A DNA stretch of 15,434 bases, taken from assembly GCA_964541755.1 (NCBI GenBank), contig CAZIRF010000053.1:1-15434 (forward strand), given 5' to 3'. The translations under genes and the position numbers were made by a program. Origin of the DNA: CAZIRF01 sp964541755. GTDB lineage: Bacteria > Spirochaetota > Spirochaetia > Treponematales > Breznakiellaceae. The first letter of the stretch is position 1. Every line of letters begins with the position of its first letter. Positions 13,501 through 15,434 of this stretch are shown here, one piece after another. The notes under the pieces are model-generated. The model did no database searches and was not told where the DNA came from. It was given only the letters and a program-made list of their open reading frames with translations.

Positions 13501-15316
13501 CCCGACAGACCTGGTCCTGTCGATTGATGAACTCTCCCTTGAGGAAAGCAGGGGCTGGTGGGCGGCCCTCGGGGCCCTCGACTACGATCAGAAGATTCCC
13601 GGGGCCATACTCTCAAAGGGCGAGACCGTCCTGCTGTCGGACTATACGGGGAGCGCCACCCTGCGGGGCAGCCTCCCCTTCGACGAAGCGAGCCGGGCCC
13701 GGCTCCAGTCGCGGGGGGACTTTTCCATCGGTATATTGGGCGCCAAGGCACATGCAGGCGGGGCCTTCACCCTCGAACAGGATGAGTTTACCCGCGCCCT
13801 CACCCATCGTATCGAGATTCCCCTTGGGCCGCTCGCCTGGAAGGACGAGCTCTCGTACGAACCCGACGAAAACGCAAGCGCGAGTGCGCGAAGCCTCTCT
13901 GTTTCGGGCCCCTTGAACGCAGTGTTCACACAGACGGCAGTACGTGAACGGGCCGGCCTTACCCAAGAATACCGTTTGACCGGATCGGCGGGAACGCCCT
14001 ATCAGCTGGTAACGCCCCCAGCCCCGGCCTCTTCCGGTCAGGAAACGACGCCTCCAACGGACAAAACAGCTGCGACAAGCAACCCGGCAGGCCTGTCGCT
14101 CTTTGCAGGGGTGGAAGCCGCTGCCCGGTGGGACAGTGTCGACAGCCCCCTCGAACCGCAGTTCAGAAGCTGGCCCGAAGCCATTGCAGACAGTTATTTC
14201 GACCTCGTTCCGATAGAAGGTTCGCAATCGGCGGCTCGCAGCTTTTTTGCCAAGCTAACCCTCTCCGGCGGTTTCCCCGGAGCCGGACTCATCCTGCATG
14301 CCGAAGTGTCCGGCGATTACGACAGGAGTCTGCAACAAAAAGTGGACAGCGGCTTGTATTCCCTGTCTGTCCCCTGGTCTGTATTTTCGGAAATATTCAC
14401 GCTTACCCTGTCGCGCAGCCTCCTCTCCCGTGCCCCAAACGATTCGCAATCTTCACTTGAAGACCTCCAGTTCCTTGCAGACTTTTTTGGTGCAGGGGCA
14501 GATCTGTACACGGCAATACCCGCGTACAGTCTCTTCGAAGCGGCTCATTCCGATCGCTTTTCCCTCTTTGGAGCGGGGAGTGTCGAAACCCTTTGGCGTG
14601 ATCGGCTCGCCCTCGACTGGGGACCCGCACGCAGGACGGGGCTCCGGGCCCTGTTCCTTCCGTCAAAAGCCGCTTTTGCCCTTGAACGGGAAAGCGCCTC
14701 GCAGCTGGAGAGCATGGACGACACCCTGCGCCTGTCGCTATCCGCCTTGACAGCCGCTGTCAACCTCTTTGGCGACTTTGGAACCCATCGGCTCACCGGT
14801 CTTTTTACCAGCGATCAATACAGCCAGATTCTTTCACTCGAAGTCCCTGTCGGGGGCAGTGCGCCCCTCGGAGATTGGGAGCTCAATACCCGACATACCG
14901 CAAGCTTCTTGCGAAAGGGGGCCGGCACACTCGGTGTGAGCAACAGTCTGACGATAAACGCGGACGGATTCCGGGAAGTCTTTTCCGGATCACTCACCCG
15001 AAATACCGCAAAAAGTCCTTCACGCTGGCTCTTCGTGCGCATCACCCCTCTTCTGTCGCGTCTTTTGAACGGCGAGTACCTCAAAAACCTCCATGAGGCG
15101 CCCCTCAAAACCGAAGCTGTCGAGCAGGCAGCCTTCAACATGGAACAGGGGGTTAATGACAGCTGGCAGTTCACCTTTTCGCATGAAGACCGGGTGAGCG
15201 CCGGAAAGCTGGCCGTTCTCTCGTTGATTGCCAGCCTCGGGGTGGGGCAGACAGAGGTGGCGGCAGCCATCAGCCTCAATGCCTCGGCCACCATCTCGTT
15301 CACCCTGCGTTTTTAA
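10559..15316 (+). CDS. Giant exported beta-rich outer-membrane protein, SprA/Sov-like
   Basis: 1585 residues from ATG 10559; in-frame ATGs at 10541 and 10502 are alternatives. Signal peptide with basic start (NDKRR), hydrophobic core and likely cleavage after LSA29. Many alternating strands follow, and the last residues ATISFTLRF end in Phe, as in barrels inserted by BamA. Features recalling the Bacteroidota type IX translocon SprA/Sov: VVLGNSGLEYP (138-148) then SSIGGYTRLGTG (161-172); two modules of the type G-x-(I/L)-x-L followed by a V-x-W strand (about 247-280 and 457-493); a jelly-roll-like block (about 840-990) with DYEALSILVKADSED; and SIDELSLEESRGWWAALGALD (988-1008), parallel to SprA's NELRL...GGWAA segment. 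A second sandwich, starting WAGWQIDITEL (675-685), precedes it. About 1000-1585 would be barrel strands, with a Pro/Thr-rich loop near 14000-14090. SprA is usually over 2000 residues, so this is short. Outer-membrane location likely; homology is a hypothesis. Confidence 0.72.
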   Translation: MRYEHNDKRRSPLVTVCLAFLLCSTPLSAQEAAPQEAAPTIFNIPLGSNEVTLSFKGYWKGNGSLLGGLGISLDGSSPWALSWQSPGAPLLFAQELDLDVFLEINRQWFLETCFSDTAALEEYRMGYRGKEHETLEYVVLGNSGLEYPALPFSNLGGDTPSSIGGYTRLGTGAVKVHALARYDNSARKEKTWTGSRESSYSLVSPLERERGMAFVLSQTDISGDVTVWLEDGESGTIEVVDASGTARFRRAVLGEYALSKEEGLLELADAPEGRVLVHWSGLTAPVYTDPFLQPVRQAFLDASEGSIDISALPLPGGGAPATIEGLPSLVLYEKGTFSPWEVQNRYRGPLGATEAVLIEAANGKVQDGYAVRALADSRETDEQTAFTEDDTGRWILLAGSASRNRRSVEERWPLLEAAPQLYLPAARIDDSGLRLRFLTEGPESAYYIGTDAIAQTVRVYRNGVEDALAVFDPDTGIVTLSSPVRENERVRISWAKATEEAAYGSLALGLGLVKEETADDPVGWGSALFFRWSLLENAWASAGSQYPGALGASAWARYKTEQLLISAAASISHSQNDTSGLYRIDGFGEEVFTLWPASFETTRPGPSSELGGLPESERQPLVFRDYSYTDFFGTSLGNFSRGAPVESGEEGPYPVMDSSMGGAVLAAEFSLKNQWAGWQIDITELSDLFARAGTISLPLYFRNLTGSGGVRVSLQAGALSQPEDWLIEQPDLVWTQTLAYATVGAAPANWQLVSLSLEEEDRAALAACRALRIVIQAMDTSPELSGILVTGPIQIEGSLHSRWRLPAGAAAEPVLAEAASSGYTASKPDPGLAASWPERINRVSLDEANRVLDWQLDSLASDEGTAIAKRYAALPLEDYEALSILVKADSEDPLAGLFELAIADTAAEALSTTATPALKLSLPLKEFTAGSWQLLRVSLVDGTVTLDGNLLSPAVFARNPAKDSGESAVVAISLRPNGESLPTDLVLSIDELSLEESRGWWAALGALDYDQKIPGAILSKGETVLLSDYTGSATLRGSLPFDEASRARLQSRGDFSIGILGAKAHAGGAFTLEQDEFTRALTHRIEIPLGPLAWKDELSYEPDENASASARSLSVSGPLNAVFTQTAVRERAGLTQEYRLTGSAGTPYQLVTPPAPASSGQETTPPTDKTAATSNPAGLSLFAGVEAAARWDSVDSPLEPQFRSWPEAIADSYFDLVPIEGSQSAARSFFAKLTLSGGFPGAGLILHAEVSGDYDRSLQQKVDSGLYSLSVPWSVFSEIFTLTLSRSLLSRAPNDSQSSLEDLQFLADFFGAGADLYTAIPAYSLFEAAHSDRFSLFGAGSVETLWRDRLALDWGPARRTGLRALFLPSKAAFALERESASQLESMDDTLRLSLSALTAAVNLFGDFGTHRLTGLFTSDQYSQILSLEVPVGGSAPLGDWELNTRHTASFLRKGAGTLGVSNSLTINADGFREVFSGSLTRNTAKSPSRWLFVRITPLLSRLLNGEYLKNLHEAPLKTEAVEQAAFNMEQGVNDSWQFTFSHEDRVSAGKLAVLSLIASLGVGQTEVAAAISLNASATISFTLRF

Positions 15317-15331
15317 GGCAGGACAGTGCTG

Positions 15332-15418
15332 ATGTTTGACAAACTGGACAGGGATACCGGGTTACAGAGTATCCTTTGTGGGCACCTCGAAAAACTCAGT
15401 GGAAGCATGATAGAATGA
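15332..15418 (+). CDS. Possible 28-codon small ORF
   Basis: ATG to TGA, encoding MFDKLDRDTGLQSILCGHLE and eight more residues. AGGA lies eight bases upstream. It starts 15 bases after the giant gene stops. No similarity recognised; may be chance. Confidence 0.2.
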   Translation: MFDKLDRDTGLQSILCGHLEKLSGSMIE

Positions 15419-15421
15419 GCT

Positions 15422-15434
15422 ATGAAGCAGAAGG
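15422..15434 (+). CDS. Possible start of the next gene (cut by window)
   Basis: ATGAAGCAGAAGG begins three bases after the stop of the small ORF. MKQK is a typical basic beginning for an exported protein, but only four codons are visible and no clear ribosome binding site precedes it. Confidence 0.25.

Noticed and set aside
15336..15341. Perfect TTGACA as the -35 of a promoter for the right-hand gene
   Set aside because: No acceptable -10 hexamer lies 16 to 18 bases downstream; it also falls inside the small ORF.

Overview
The window looks like a chromosomal segment from a moderately GC-rich spirochaete (Spirochaetales-like). This is inferred from three N-terminal lipoprotein signals with relaxed lipoboxes (Cys preceded by SS or FS rather than a strict L-A-G), a divergent NAD-dependent ligase, and several large envelope proteins with no close match I can name. 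There is no RNA gene, CRISPR array, insertion sequence or phage gene, and no intergenic gap exceeds about 150 bases. Gene density is high. I saw no convincing rho-independent terminator, including in the two convergent gaps (3922-3971 and 8497-8535).

Layout. (1) 1-3138, minus strand: a three-gene operon running lipoprotein > trmB > ligA, with ligA cut by the left window edge. trmB and ligA share a 4-base ATGA overlap. (2) 3203-3921, plus strand: a promoter, a perfect 18-base palindrome, a small glutaredoxin with a CGFC site, and a ferredoxin:thioredoxin-reductase catalytic subunit joined to it by another ATGA overlap. Together these look like a compact ferredoxin-driven disulfide-reduction module. 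(3) 3972-5138, minus strand: an unrecognised 388-residue protein whose C-terminus resembles a worn GHKL ATPase fold. (4) 5276-8496, plus strand: an inner-membrane protein with a periplasmic domain resembling an inactive M28 peptidase and about eight membrane helices, coupled by a third ATGA overlap to dinB (DNA polymerase IV). (5) 8536-10472, minus strand: two adjacent lipoprotein genes. (6) 10559-15316, plus strand and divergent from the lipoproteins: a 1585-residue exported, beta-rich protein that I read as a shortened relative of SprA/Sov, the type IX secretion outer-membrane translocon of Bacteroidota. (7) 15317-15434: a possible 28-codon ORF and perhaps the first codons of another gene.

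How it fits together. Region 1 is housekeeping nucleic-acid maintenance with an envelope lipoprotein as first gene. Region 2 is redox. Regions 4 to 6 are mostly envelope. The most interesting proposal is that the giant SprA-like protein and the two divergent lipoproteins form an uncharacterised envelope assembly. This rests on remembered motif resemblance and adjacency only, and needs a profile search and structure prediction. Several transcription starts inferred from promoter-like hexamers lie within about 15 bases of the start codons, suggesting frequent leaderless or very short-leader mRNAs.
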